Part shown: positions 9,601-18,500 of the stretch, one piece after another
Numbering within the stretch: the stretch's first letter is position 1
Layout of the letters: every line of letters starts with the position of its first letter
NCBI RefSeq assembly: GCF_025460765.1
Contig: NZ_JAMWEG010000010.1
Span: 124,001-188,000 of the forward strand
Direction: 5' to 3'
DNA: 64,000 bases
DNA from: Micromonospora sp. MA102
GTDB taxonomy: Bacteria > Actinomycetota > Actinomycetes > Mycobacteriales > Micromonosporaceae
Made by a program: the position numbers and the translations under genes
The notes under the pieces: generated by a model
What the model saw: the letters and a program-made list of their open reading frames with translations, nothing else
Told to the model about the DNA's origin: nothing
Database searches by the model: none

Positions 9601-10164
9601 GGCGACCCCGGTGACGAACTCGACGGCGTTGCGGTGGGTGGTGAGCACACCCTTGGGCCGGCCGGTGGAGCCGGAGGTGAACAGCACGTACGCCGGGTCG
9701 CCGGGGCGCGCCGGGCAGGGTGCGAGGGGGGCCGGGCCGGGCAGCCCGACCGCCTCCACACCGGGCTCGCCGCCGAACTCGGCCGCCGCGGTGTCGCCGA
9801 CGACCACCCGGACCCCGGCGTCCCGGGCGATCTCGCGCAGCCGCTCGCGGGGGCCGCCGGGCTCCAGCGGCACGTACGCGGCGCCGGCCAGCAGCACGCC
9901 GACCACGGTGACCACCAGGTCGGGGGTACGCGCGCCGCAGACCCCGACCCGGTCGCCACGGCCGACGCCGCGCTCGCGCAGGGCGGCGGCCACCCCGGCG
10001 GCCCGGTCGACGAGCTGCCGGTAGGTCAGCCGGGTGTCCCACTGGCGTACCGCCACGGCGTCGGGCGTGCGGGCGGCCTGCGCGGCGATCAGCTCGGCCA
10101 GGGTGGCGTCCGGCCAGGGCAGGTCCGCCCCGTACGCGACGCTGGCGGTGAGGATGTCGGTCAC
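6664..10164 (-). CDS. Nonribosomal peptide synthetase, A-T-C-T
   Basis: 1166 residues from a GTG that overlaps the upstream stop by GTGA. Adenylation domain about 15-500 (FTSGSTGRPKG; catalytic K491 in SPTSGK). First carrier S546 in GGNSIAA. Condensation domain about 598-1030 with intact HHAVFDG (H729, H730, D734). Second carrier S1096 in GGHSMAL. The C domain is followed by a carrier with no A domain of its own, so the second carrier must be loaded in trans, perhaps by the A domain of the first gene. Aligning by eye with the GrsA pocket I read D-A-M-T-L-G-G-V-L-K, which I cannot match to a known amino acid. The MbtH protein at the end of the operon may assist this A domain. A 46-base gap separates it from the PKS gene. 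Confidence 0.93.
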   Translation of the reverse strand: MTDILTASVAYGADLPWPDATLAELIAAQAARTPDAVAVRQWDTRLTYRQLVDRAAGVAAALRERGVGRGDRVGVCGARTPDLVVTVVGVLLAGAAYVPLEPGGPRERLREIARDAGVRVVVGDTAAAEFGGEPGVEAVGLPGPAPLAPCPARPGDPAYVLFTSGSTGRPKGVLTTHRNAVEFVTGVAALTGADASVRSLGIASLGFDAATMDLFVPLLLGGAVQLLGTDDRADPVRLARFVAAHEVTWGFITPTVLALLDPAELPSWRVLLCGGEAVPAELVARWAPGRRFLNGYGPTETTVLAVSGDLTAADTDPVPIGLPLPNHRAYVVDADLRPVPPGETGELLIGGPGLADGYLDRPGLTAERFVPDPFGDRPGERLYRTGDLVRQAPDGRIVYLGRADRQVKVRGQRIELGEVEAVLAGHAAVDGVAVEAVPGPAGTELVAFLTPADAPDDEALRAYAGPRLTTAMLPARTVRLAALPVSPTSGKLDRPALRALAVAAPREAAEIAGGDPVEAAVRRLWIRLLGANPGPDSDFLAAGGNSIAAMRLVAALRAELGRRVDTRVLFTDRTFGALVDRVRAAAPADGDELTTGNPPTLSPPQRRLWFMDQLAPSSAPYNIAVAHRLRGPLDTAALGAALRAVAERHDVLRWRIPQTGGVPYAVREEPTDVAVPVVDLTGAADAEAELASMLAAGAGHSFDLATGPPWQVTVYRLAADTHVLAVTVHHAVFDGWSEALLYDELAGAYARAVAGDPPARPPLPATYADYAVWRAERDRRRGAADLAWWTDHLAGAPTVLDLPRDRPRPAVQTYAGVEAAVRLTEAADRAVRDLAARRGTTVAAVLLAGFGELLRRLTGADDHVLGAIVADRRLAAFDDVIGFFIDTVPVRVRTGGATFAGLVDRCAAELHAVTEHPGAPLERIVEALGVGRDTSRAPLVQVLFNVLNFVPPRLALTGLSVEPVPVPKPGSPFDITVYVVERDGRAGVEVVHNPDLFDADRIEALLADLAALVGALAADPDAPADQVATELPRPAVRVAALGAMTVAAAEPARAPLPTGPDALTATEELIAGIWRDVLGRDRVGVADNFFDIGGHSMALAAVHARLTEATGRSLTMLDLFRHPTVRALAASLDGAADRPELARAALRAAARRGRARRTPPRRPNQP

Positions 10165-12464
10165 CCGTGGTCTCCCCGGTGCTCGGCTGGGTCGGTGATC
10201 TGGAGGCGGAGTTCGTTGACGTAGCCCCGGCCCCGCGCGTCGGTGATCCACGACTCGGCCGGGTCGGGCAGCAGCTCGGTGACCACCAGGGCCACGTCGG
10301 GACCGGTGCGGGCGGCGGCGTCGACCATGGCGCACAGCGAGTGGGCGTGCAGCGGGCCGGTCAGGTTGACGTAGCAGGGCTTGACCTCGGTTCCGACCTT
10401 CACGAAGACCCGCTCGGGCAGGCCGAGCCGCTGCCGCAGGCGCCGGACCGCGAGGTAGCGCTCGGCCTCGCCGCTCACCCCGGCCAGCCCGGACTCCCCG
10501 ACCGTGGTGCGCCAGGTGCGCCGGGCCACCACCAGCCGGTCGATGGTGATGCGGGGCATGTGCGGGGCCGGGTCGAGCAGCTTGAAGCTGTCCAGCAGCA
10601 GCGCGGAGAACAGGTTGCCGAACACCTCGGTGAGCGGCCACCGCCGCCCGTCGGGGAAGACCGCGTCGAACTCGGCGCCGGCGCGCTCGATCCGCACGTC
10701 GGTGGCCGGGACGAGGCGGTCCAGGTCGGCGCCCCGGGCCGTGTCGATGCCGATCTGCCGGTCCTGCGGGCCGGTCAGCGCGTAGGTGGTCCGGGTCGTC
10801 AGGCGCGGATAGTTGGCCGGGTAGACCACGCGCAGCCGGACCGGCCCGAGGTCGGCGTCGAAGCCGGCACGCAGCACCGCGGGATCCGGGTGGAACGGGG
10901 TGAGGACAGCGCTGTCGAAGGTGGTCAGGCTGGGGTGCAGCTCGCCGAGGACCAGCAGGAACTCGCCCCGGTTGAGCGCGTCGAGGTCGGCGGCGACGAT
11001 CTGCACGTCGGGGCTGTGGATCCGGGCGGACGGCCAGCCGGGGCCGTCGGCGGCGAACAGCTCGGCGGCGCGGGCGGCCAGGTCGGCGCTGCGCAGGGTC
11101 AGCTCCGCCTGCCCGGGCGGCAGGTCGGCCAGCCCGCACAGCTCCCGCCAGCGGGCGGTCAGCCCGGCGGCGGCGCGCTGGAGCGGGCCGTCGGGGGCGA
11201 GCAGCAGCCCCTGGGCGGGCGCCCACACGTCGGCGAGCCGCACCGGGCCGTCCCCGGCCAGTTCGGCGTGGAGGTCGGCGACGACCGCCGTGCAGGCCGC
11301 GCCCACCTCGGCGGTCAGCCAGCGGGCCGCCGTCAGCACCACGGCGAGCGGCTCGGCCAGCGCCTCCCGCACCGCCGCGCCCACCCGCACGTCCAGGTCC
11401 CGTTCGGTCTCCTCGTAGACCAGGGTCCGGCCGGCGTACATCTGGCCGGCGTGCCGGGTCGCGGCGGCCCCGGTGACCGCGGTGAACTCGTCGTTCAGCG
11501 CGGCCAGCGCGGCGCCCAGCCGGTCCGGGTCGCCGGCCGCGGCGGCCACCGCGTCCCGGGCCGCGCGGAGCCGGTCGAGGCCGGCCTCGGCCCGCGCCCG
11601 GTCGGCCGGGTCGCCGACGGCGGCGAGCCGCTCGGCCAGCACCCGTTCCGCGGCCGGGCTGGTGGGCAGGGCGGCGTCCCAGGCGAGCAGCCCGCGCTCG
11701 GCCAGCCGGTCGAGCAGCAGGTAGCCGTCGTCGGCGGTGCGCAGGTCGCCGGCCGCCCGGAACCGCTCGACCAGCTCGGCCGCCGGGGTCCGGCCGTCGG
11801 CGGCGGCGAGCAGCCGGGCCTCCACCGGAGGCAGCTCGACCGGCGGGTGCAGCGGCCGGTGCAGCCGGTTGCCGACCACGGTCAGGTGCGGCGGCCGGGT
11901 CGGTGGCCACCAGCGGCGCACCGCCAGGTCGGCGCCGAGCCGGTCGGCGTACGCGGCCAGCGCCCACGCCTCGAAGTGGACCCGGCGGCGGCGGACCAGG
12001 CCCGGACCGGGGGCCACCCGCGACGCGGCCGTCTCCGGTTCGAGGGTGCCCCAGGCGACGGGCCCGAAGAACCCGATGGTCTCGGCCTTGCCGCAGTAGC
12101 GCTGCCAGTAGCGCAGCAGCGTCATCTCGCGCTTGCGGCGCCGGCTGTTGCGGGTCGCCGGGTCGGTGCGCAGCAGCCCGTCCAGGGCCACGAGCATGTC
12201 CCGGTTCTGCCAGGTCACCGCCTCGCGGAGCAGCGGGTCGGCGGCGAGGTCGAGGGCCGCCGCGGAGCCCTCGGCCGCCGCCTCGTCCAGCGCCTTGTCG
12301 AAGACCTCCCGCGTGCCCTCCCCGGCGAGCAGCGCGTCCGCCGCGGCGGCGGCCTCCGGGGCCGCGAACCGGTCCAGCCCGGCGGCCGGGAAGCCGGCCG
12401 TCCGCACCACGGTGTCCCGCCAGACCGACCAGCCGGTCTCCCCCAGCGGCAGCAGGTGGCTCAT
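10161..12464 (-). CDS. LanB-like (lantibiotic dehydratase N-terminal) protein
   Basis: 767 residues, ATG overlapping the upstream stop (ATGA). It resembles the glutamylation half of class I lanthipeptide dehydratases: conserved blocks VTWQNRDMLVALDG (84-97), RYWQRYCGKAETIGFFG (118-134, in the place of the TPFGLF block of NisB-type enzymes), HAGQMYAGRT, and near the C-terminus RRTWRTTVGES and FVKVGTEVKPCYVN. Known relatives transfer glutamate or another amino acid from aminoacyl-tRNA to a peptide. No SpaB-C-type elimination domain follows, as in split thiopeptide dehydratases and peptide aminoacyl-tRNA ligases. It is clearly paralogous to the C-terminal part of the preceding gene. Being inside an NRPS-PKS operon suggests it acts on a carrier-bound or released intermediate, but this is inference. 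Confidence 0.85.
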   Translation of the reverse strand: MSHLLPLGETGWSVWRDTVVRTAGFPAAGLDRFAAPEAAAAADALLAGEGTREVFDKALDEAAAEGSAAALDLAADPLLREAVTWQNRDMLVALDGLLRTDPATRNSRRRKREMTLLRYWQRYCGKAETIGFFGPVAWGTLEPETAASRVAPGPGLVRRRRVHFEAWALAAYADRLGADLAVRRWWPPTRPPHLTVVGNRLHRPLHPPVELPPVEARLLAAADGRTPAAELVERFRAAGDLRTADDGYLLLDRLAERGLLAWDAALPTSPAAERVLAERLAAVGDPADRARAEAGLDRLRAARDAVAAAAGDPDRLGAALAALNDEFTAVTGAAATRHAGQMYAGRTLVYEETERDLDVRVGAAVREALAEPLAVVLTAARWLTAEVGAACTAVVADLHAELAGDGPVRLADVWAPAQGLLLAPDGPLQRAAAGLTARWRELCGLADLPPGQAELTLRSADLAARAAELFAADGPGWPSARIHSPDVQIVAADLDALNRGEFLLVLGELHPSLTTFDSAVLTPFHPDPAVLRAGFDADLGPVRLRVVYPANYPRLTTRTTYALTGPQDRQIGIDTARGADLDRLVPATDVRIERAGAEFDAVFPDGRRWPLTEVFGNLFSALLLDSFKLLDPAPHMPRITIDRLVVARRTWRTTVGESGLAGVSGEAERYLAVRRLRQRLGLPERVFVKVGTEVKPCYVNLTGPLHAHSLCAMVDAAARTGPDVALVVTELLPDPAESWITDARGRGYVNELRLQITDPAEHRGDHG

Positions 12465-15400
12465 CGGGCCACCGCCCCCTGGGTGTCCACGATGTGCAGG
12501 CGCAGCTCGCTGAAGTAGCGGCGGCCGGCGCCGTCGGGCACCCAGGCCTGGTCCGTGGTGGGGAGCATCTCGCTGACCGTGAGCGAAACGTCGTCGCCGC
12601 CGTCGACCCGGGCGGCCCGGACCATGGCGCAGAACATGTTGGCGAAGGCCGGGCTGGACAGGTCCACGAAGCACGGCTTGGTTTCGGTGCCGAGCTTGAC
12701 GTAGACCTGCTCGGGCAGGCCGAACCGGCGCCGCCAGTCCCGCACGGCCAGGAAGCGCTGCCGCTCGCCGGTGGCGCCCGCCAGCCCGCTCTCCCCGACC
12801 GTGGTCCGCCAGGTCTGCCGGGCCACCACCAGCCGGTCCAGCGTGATCCGAGGCGTGTACGGCGCAGCGGCGACCAGCTTGAAGCCGTCCACCGCGTGCG
12901 CGCTGAGCAGCTCGGCGAAGACCTCGGTGAGCGGCCACCGCTGCCCGTCCGAGGCGGTGGCGACGAGCCGGCCGTCGACCTCGCCGACGGTGAGGTCGAC
13001 GGTGGGCAGCACCCGGGCCGGCTCGCCGCCCGGCGCGTCCTGGAAGGCCAGGTGCCGGTCGGTCGGCCCGGTCAGCGACTCGGAGGTGCGGCTGGTCCGG
13101 CGCGGCCACTCGGTGGGGAAGAGCAGCCGGATCCGCCGTTCGCCCATGTCCTCGGCCAGCGCGGCGCGCAGCCGCTCCACGTCCGGGTGCGACGGGGTGA
13201 AGACCGCGCAGTCGAACGACGACCAGGCGGCGTGCAGCTCGCCGAGCACCACCGTGTACTCGCCCCGGGCCAGCGCCGCCGCGTCGGTGGCGCAGATCTG
13301 CAGGTCGGGGCTGTGCATCACGGCGTTGGACCAGGTCGGCCTGGCGCCCGGGAAGACCGCGTCGACCCGGTCGGCCAGATCGGCCACCCGCAGCCGTACG
13401 TCGGTGGTGCCGGGTGGCAGCGCGTCCAGCCCGAACAGCCCGGCCCAGCGGGCGGCGAAGTCGGCGGCGACCCCGTCGACCGGCCGCTCGCCCCCGCCCC
13501 AGAACAGGCCCTGGGCCAGGAACCACAGGTCCGCCAGGGCGACCGGACCGCCGCCGGCCTCGGCGCGCAGCTCGTCGTGGAGCCCGCGGAACACCTCGTC
13601 GTACGCGTCGGCCAGGGCGTTCGCCATCCACCGGGCGGCGCGCAGCAGCACGTCCAGCGGGGCGGCCAGCTCGGCGAGCAGCGGCGCGCCGAAGACCACG
13701 TCCAGGTCGCGGGCGGTGTCCTCGTAGCAGATGGTGCGGCCGGCGTACATCTGGCCGGCGCGGCGGACGGCCGGACGGCCGGTCAGTTCGGTGAACGTGG
13801 CGTCGAGGGTGTCCAGCGCGGCGCGCAGCCGCACCGGGTCGCCGGCCGCCCCGGCCACCGCGTCGCGGGCGGCGCGGAGCCGGTCGAACCCGGCCCGCGC
13901 GGCGCTGCGGGCGGCCTCGTCGCCGATCGCCGCGATCCGGTCGCCCAGCACCCGCTCGGCGTCCGGGCTGACCGGCAGGGCCGCGTCCCAGCTGATCAGC
14001 TCCCGCTCCACCAGCCGGTCGAGCAGGGCGTAGCCGTCCTCGGGGCGGCGCAGGCCGATGGCCGGGTCGGCCACCAGGTCGGCGGCACGGCGGTGGCCGT
14101 CGGCGGCGGCGAGCAGGGCCGCCTCCACCGGGGTCAGCGCCAGCGGGGGCCGGCCGGGACGCAGCACGGTCCGGTCGCGGACGGCGAGGTGCGGGCGCAG
14201 CACCGGCGGCCACCACCGGCGGACGGCCAGGTCGGCGCCGATCCGCTCGGCGTACGCGGCGAGCGCCCAGGACTCGAACCAGACCCAGCGCCGGCGGGTC
14301 AGCCCGGCGCCGGGGCGGATCCGGGCGGTCTCCGGCTGGTCGGGGTCGACGGTCACCCAGCAGCTCGGGCCGAAGAAGCCGACCGTCTCGTTCTTGCCGC
14401 CGTAGCGCTGCCAGTACTTGAGCAGAGCCCGCTCCCGGTCCCGCCGCCGCACGTTGCGGGCCGCGTCGGCGCCGCCGCGGGCCAGCCCGTCGAGCGCGAC
14501 CAGGGCACCCCGGTTCTGCCAGGTGACCGCCTCGCGCAGCAGCGGGTCGACGGCCAGCTCGCTGAGCCGCTGGGCGGCGGCCCGGACCGCCTCGTCGAAC
14601 TCCTTGTCGTAGCGGTCCTCGCCGGTGCCGGTGGCGAGCAGCTCGTCGGCCGCCGCGGCGGCCCGGGGCGCGGCGAACAGGTCCAGGCCGTCGGCCGGGA
14701 AGCCGGTGGTGCGCAGGATGGCGTCGCGCCACACCGACCAGGCGGTGCCGCCGAGCGGCACCCGGTGCACACCGCCGGCGGTCCCGCGGCCGGCGGTGTG
14801 CACCCGGTCCGTACCCGCGGCCGGCCCGCCGGCGCGGGTGGTCCCGGCGTCGAGCGCCGCGGCCAGGTCGGCGCGGATCAGCGCGAGCAGCTCGGGGAGC
14901 CGATCGTGCAGGAAGAAGTGGCCGCCGGCCAGCTCGTGCAGGGTGAACCCGGCCGCGGTGTGCGCGGCCCAGGCGGCGTGCTGCTCGCGGGTGACGGCCC
15001 GGTCGTCCCGGCCGCTGAACGCGACGATCGGCAGCGGCAGCGGCTCGCCGGGCACGTACCGGTAGTCGTCCACCCGGCCGAAGTCGGCCCGCAGCAGCGG
15101 CAGCAGCAGCTCCACCAGCTCCGGGTGGTCGAACAGCTCGGCGGGCAGGCCGCCGCCGCCGCCGAGGCGGCGCAGCAGTTCGTCGTCGTCCGCCCGGGAC
15201 AGCCCGTCGAAGGGTCCGGGCGCGGTGACGTGCGGGGCGCGGGCGCCGCCGACGTAGAGCCGCAGCGGCATCGGCCGGCCGGTCCGGCGCAGCTCCCGGA
15301 CCACCTCGAAGCCGAGCCGGCCACCCATCGAGTGGCCGTACAGGGCGTACGGGCGGTCGGCCCGGGCCGCGACGGCGTCGGCCACCTCGGCGACGCCGAA

Positions 15401-15580
15401 GCGCGGATCCTCGTTGATCCGGTTCTCCCGGCCGGGCAGTTGCACCGGCAGCACCTCGACGTCCGGCCCGATCCCCTCCTGCCAGCGCCGGAACGCGCTC
15501 GCGCCGGCACCGGCGTAGGGCAGGCAGAACAACCGCACCGGCGCCTGGGGTCGGCTTCCGGCGGAGACGAACCAGTTCAC
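12461..15580 (-). CDS. Fusion: type II thioesterase + LanB-like domain
   Basis: 1039 residues from a GTG overlapping the A-T-KS stop as GTGA. Residues 1-245 are an alpha/beta-hydrolase type II thioesterase: LFCLPYAGAGASAF, nucleophile S84 in YGHSMGG, acid near D192 (SGRDD), H221 in AGGHFFLHD. A glycine/threonine-rich linker (245-275) leads into a LanB glutamylation-type domain (275-1039) with WQRYGGKNETVGFFG (389-403) and RQTWRTTVGES, paralogous to the next gene. Type II thioesterases normally remove wrong acyl groups from carriers; fusion to a tRNA-dependent transferase suggests both work on the same carrier-bound substrate. The open frame continues to 17542, but that stretch is antisense-frame noise within the A-T-KS gene. 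I know of no described TE-LanB fusion. Confidence 0.87.
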   Translation of the reverse strand: MNWFVSAGSRPQAPVRLFCLPYAGAGASAFRRWQEGIGPDVEVLPVQLPGRENRINEDPRFGVAEVADAVAARADRPYALYGHSMGGRLGFEVVRELRRTGRPMPLRLYVGGARAPHVTAPGPFDGLSRADDDELLRRLGGGGGLPAELFDHPELVELLLPLLRADFGRVDDYRYVPGEPLPLPIVAFSGRDDRAVTREQHAAWAAHTAAGFTLHELAGGHFFLHDRLPELLALIRADLAAALDAGTTRAGGPAAGTDRVHTAGRGTAGGVHRVPLGGTAWSVWRDAILRTTGFPADGLDLFAAPRAAAAADELLATGTGEDRYDKEFDEAVRAAAQRLSELAVDPLLREAVTWQNRGALVALDGLARGGADAARNVRRRDRERALLKYWQRYGGKNETVGFFGPSCWVTVDPDQPETARIRPGAGLTRRRWVWFESWALAAYAERIGADLAVRRWWPPVLRPHLAVRDRTVLRPGRPPLALTPVEAALLAAADGHRRAADLVADPAIGLRRPEDGYALLDRLVERELISWDAALPVSPDAERVLGDRIAAIGDEAARSAARAGFDRLRAARDAVAGAAGDPVRLRAALDTLDATFTELTGRPAVRRAGQMYAGRTICYEDTARDLDVVFGAPLLAELAAPLDVLLRAARWMANALADAYDEVFRGLHDELRAEAGGGPVALADLWFLAQGLFWGGGERPVDGVAADFAARWAGLFGLDALPPGTTDVRLRVADLADRVDAVFPGARPTWSNAVMHSPDLQICATDAAALARGEYTVVLGELHAAWSSFDCAVFTPSHPDVERLRAALAEDMGERRIRLLFPTEWPRRTSRTSESLTGPTDRHLAFQDAPGGEPARVLPTVDLTVGEVDGRLVATASDGQRWPLTEVFAELLSAHAVDGFKLVAAAPYTPRITLDRLVVARQTWRTTVGESGLAGATGERQRFLAVRDWRRRFGLPEQVYVKLGTETKPCFVDLSSPAFANMFCAMVRAARVDGGDDVSLTVSEMLPTTDQAWVPDGAGRRYFSELRLHIVDTQGAVAR

Positions 15581-18500
15581 CGCGGACCTCTCTGAACGGG
15601 GTCGATCCAGTACCGGCGGCGCTGGAACGGGTAGGTGGGCAGGCCGGTGCGCCGGACCGTGCCCTCGGGGTGCAGGGCGTCCCAGTCGACGTCCCGCCCG
15701 GCGACCCAGTCGGCGGCCAGGTCGCGCAGCGGGCCACCCTCGCCCGCGATGCGGACGCCGGTGTCCAGCAGCATGTCCAGGCCGGCCAGCGCGCCGGCCA
15801 GGTCGGCGGCGACGACCGCGGCCCGGTGGGCGAAGGCCCGCCGGCCGAGCGCCAGGGTGGCGGCCACCTCGGGCAACGCCGGGGCGTCGCCGCCCAGGTG
15901 GGCCCGCAGCCGGGCCAGCGCGGCCCGCAACGCCGCCGGGGTACGCGCCGACACCGGCAGCAGCCACGGCCCGTCGCCGGGCGGGTCGGCCGGGTCGGCC
16001 GGCGGCGGCTGCTCCACGACGACGTGCGCGTTGGTGCCGCCGAGGCCGAAGGCGCTGACCCCGGCGACCCGGCGCGGGCCCTCGGGCCAGTCGCGGGCCT
16101 TGGTGGGCACGTAGAACGGGCCGGCGGCCAGGTCGATCTCCGGGTGCGGGCGGGTGAAGTGCAGGTTCGGCGGGATCACCCCGTGCCGCACGGCGAGCAC
16201 CGCCTTGATCAGCCCGGCGATGCCGGCGGCCGCGTCGAGGTGGCCGATGTTGGTCTTCACCGAGCCGAGCGCGCAGCTCTCGGCGGGCGCGGCCCCGGCG
16301 TACACCTCGTGCAGCGCGGCGACCTCGATGGCGTCGCCGAGCGGCGTGCCGCTGCCGTGCCCCTCGACGAGGCCGACCTCGCCGGGGGCGACCTCGGCGG
16401 TGGCCAGCGCGTTGGCCACCGCGGCGGCCTGCCCGGCCGGGCCGGGCACGGCGAAGCCGGCCCGGTCCGCCCCGTCGTTGGTGACCGCCCAGCCGGGCAG
16501 GACCGCGTAGATCCGGTCGCCGTCGGCCTGCGCGTCGGCGAGCCGGCGCAGCGCGACCACCCCGGCGCCGGAGCCGAAGCCGGAGCCGTTGGCGCCCTCG
16601 TCGAAGGCGCGGCACCGGCCGTCCGGCGAGGCCAGCCCGCCCGGGACGTGCCGGTGCCGGGGCCAGGTGACGGTGACCCCGCCGGCCAGGGCGAGATCGC
16701 ACTGGTAGTCGGCGAGGCTCTGCGCGGCCAGGCAGACGGCGACCAGCGAGCTGGAGCAGGCGCTCTGCACGGCCAGGGCGGGCCCGGTGAGCCCGAGCCG
16801 GTAGGCGACCTGCCCGGGCAGGTGGTCCGTGAACTGCCGGCCGATCAGCCGCGCCTCCCAGTCGTCCGGGTCGACGTCGCCGACCACGGCCGGGTTGTCC
16901 ATGAGGTGGAACAGGAAGTACCGGTTGACGGAGGTGGCCGAGTAGACCCCGACCAGGCCGGGGAAGCGTTCCGGGTCGTGCCCGGCGTCCTCCATGGCCT
17001 CCCAGGCCGTCTCCAGGAAGAGCCGGTGCTGCGGGTCGGTCCGGGCCGCCTCGTCGGCGGCGAAGGAGAAGAACTCGGCGTCGAAGTCGGCGACCCCGTC
17101 GAGCCGGCCGACGGCCCGCACGTGCCGGGGGTCGGCGCGCAGCCCCGGCCCGACGCCGAGGGCGGCCAGCTCCTCGTCGGTGTGCTCGTGGATCGAGTCG
17201 ACGCCGGTGCACAGGTTCCACCAGAAGGTGGCCACGTCCGGCGCGCCGGGGAAGCGGCCGGCGAGGCCGACCACCGCGATCTCGTCGCCGGTGTACGCGC
17301 GGGCCGCGGCGGCCGGGGCCGCGGGCGCGGGCAGCACCGGGGCGCGGACCGTCTCGGGCGGGGCGTCGAGAAGCGCCGCCTGGGCGGCCACCGTCGGGTG
17401 GTCGAAGAGACGCAGCAGGGGCAGGCGCACGCCGAACACGTCGGCGAGCCGCTGTTGCACCTGCCCCAGCAGCAGGGACTGCCCGCCGACGTCGAAGAAG
17501 CTGTCGGTGCGGCCGACCGCCGAGCGGCCGAGCACGGCGCACCAGATGTCGTGCACGGCCCGCTCGGTGTCGGTGGCGGGCCCCTCCCCGGCCGGCACCC
17601 CGGCCGGCGGGTCGGGCAGCGCGCGCTCGTCGACCTTGCCGGTGACGGTGAGCGGGAACTCGTCGAGCAGCACGACCGCGCGGGGCAGCGCGTAGCCGGG
17701 CAGCGCGGCGGCGAGCGCGGCGCGCAGCGCGGTCGGATCGGGGCGGTCGCCGGCCGGGCGGGCGTACGCCAACAGTTCGCCATCGCGGGCGATGGCGCGC
17801 ACGCCGGCCACCCCGGGCTGGGCGGCCAGCACGGCCTCGATCTCGGTCAGCTCCACCCGGTGGCCGCGCACCTTGACCTGCCGGTCGAGCCGGCCGAGGC
17901 AGACCAGCTCGCCGCCGGGCAGCCGCCGGCCGAGGTCCCCGGTGCGGTACGACCGCACCCCGTCGGCGTCCACGGTGAACCGGTCGCTGCCCTGGTTGAG
18001 GTAGCCGGGCGCGAGGTGTCGGCTGCGAACCACCAGCTCGCCGGTGTCCGGGGCGAGATCGACCTGGTAGCCGGGGAACGCGGTGCCGATCGGCAACGGT
18101 CCAGTGGCGGCCGGATCCACCGTGGACAGCGGCAGCACGTGCCGGGCCACGAAGGTCATCTCGGTGGCGCCGTAGCCGTTGACCAGCCGGCAGTCCGGGG
18201 CGAACCGGTCCCGGCCGCGGAGGGCGTCCGCGTAGGTGGCCTGCTCGCCGCCGAGCAGCACCACCCGGACCGCGTCGAGGCGCCGGTCGCCGAGGGCCTC
18301 CAGCAGGTAGCGGTAGACGGTGGGCGTGCAGTGCAGCACGGTGGCCCGGTGCCGGTCGAGCTGGGTGACGGCCTGGGCGAGCCCCTGCCGGCGCAGGTCG
18401 ACCGGGACCACCGCGGCGCCGGTGAGCAGCGCCGGGTAGAGGTCGGGGATGGCGGCGTCGAAGCTGAACGAGGCGAGCAGGCTGAGCCGGTCGCTCGGGC

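Noticed and set aside
10167..12518. 783-codon plus-strand frame opposite the LanB gene
   Set aside because: No domain, extreme composition; the complementary strand carries the conserved LanB blocks.
15577..17542. Upstream extension of the TE-LanB frame to 17542
   Set aside because: The extension is Arg/Pro/Gly-rich noise inside the A-T-KS gene; the GTG at 15580 overlaps the previous stop and starts at the thioesterase.
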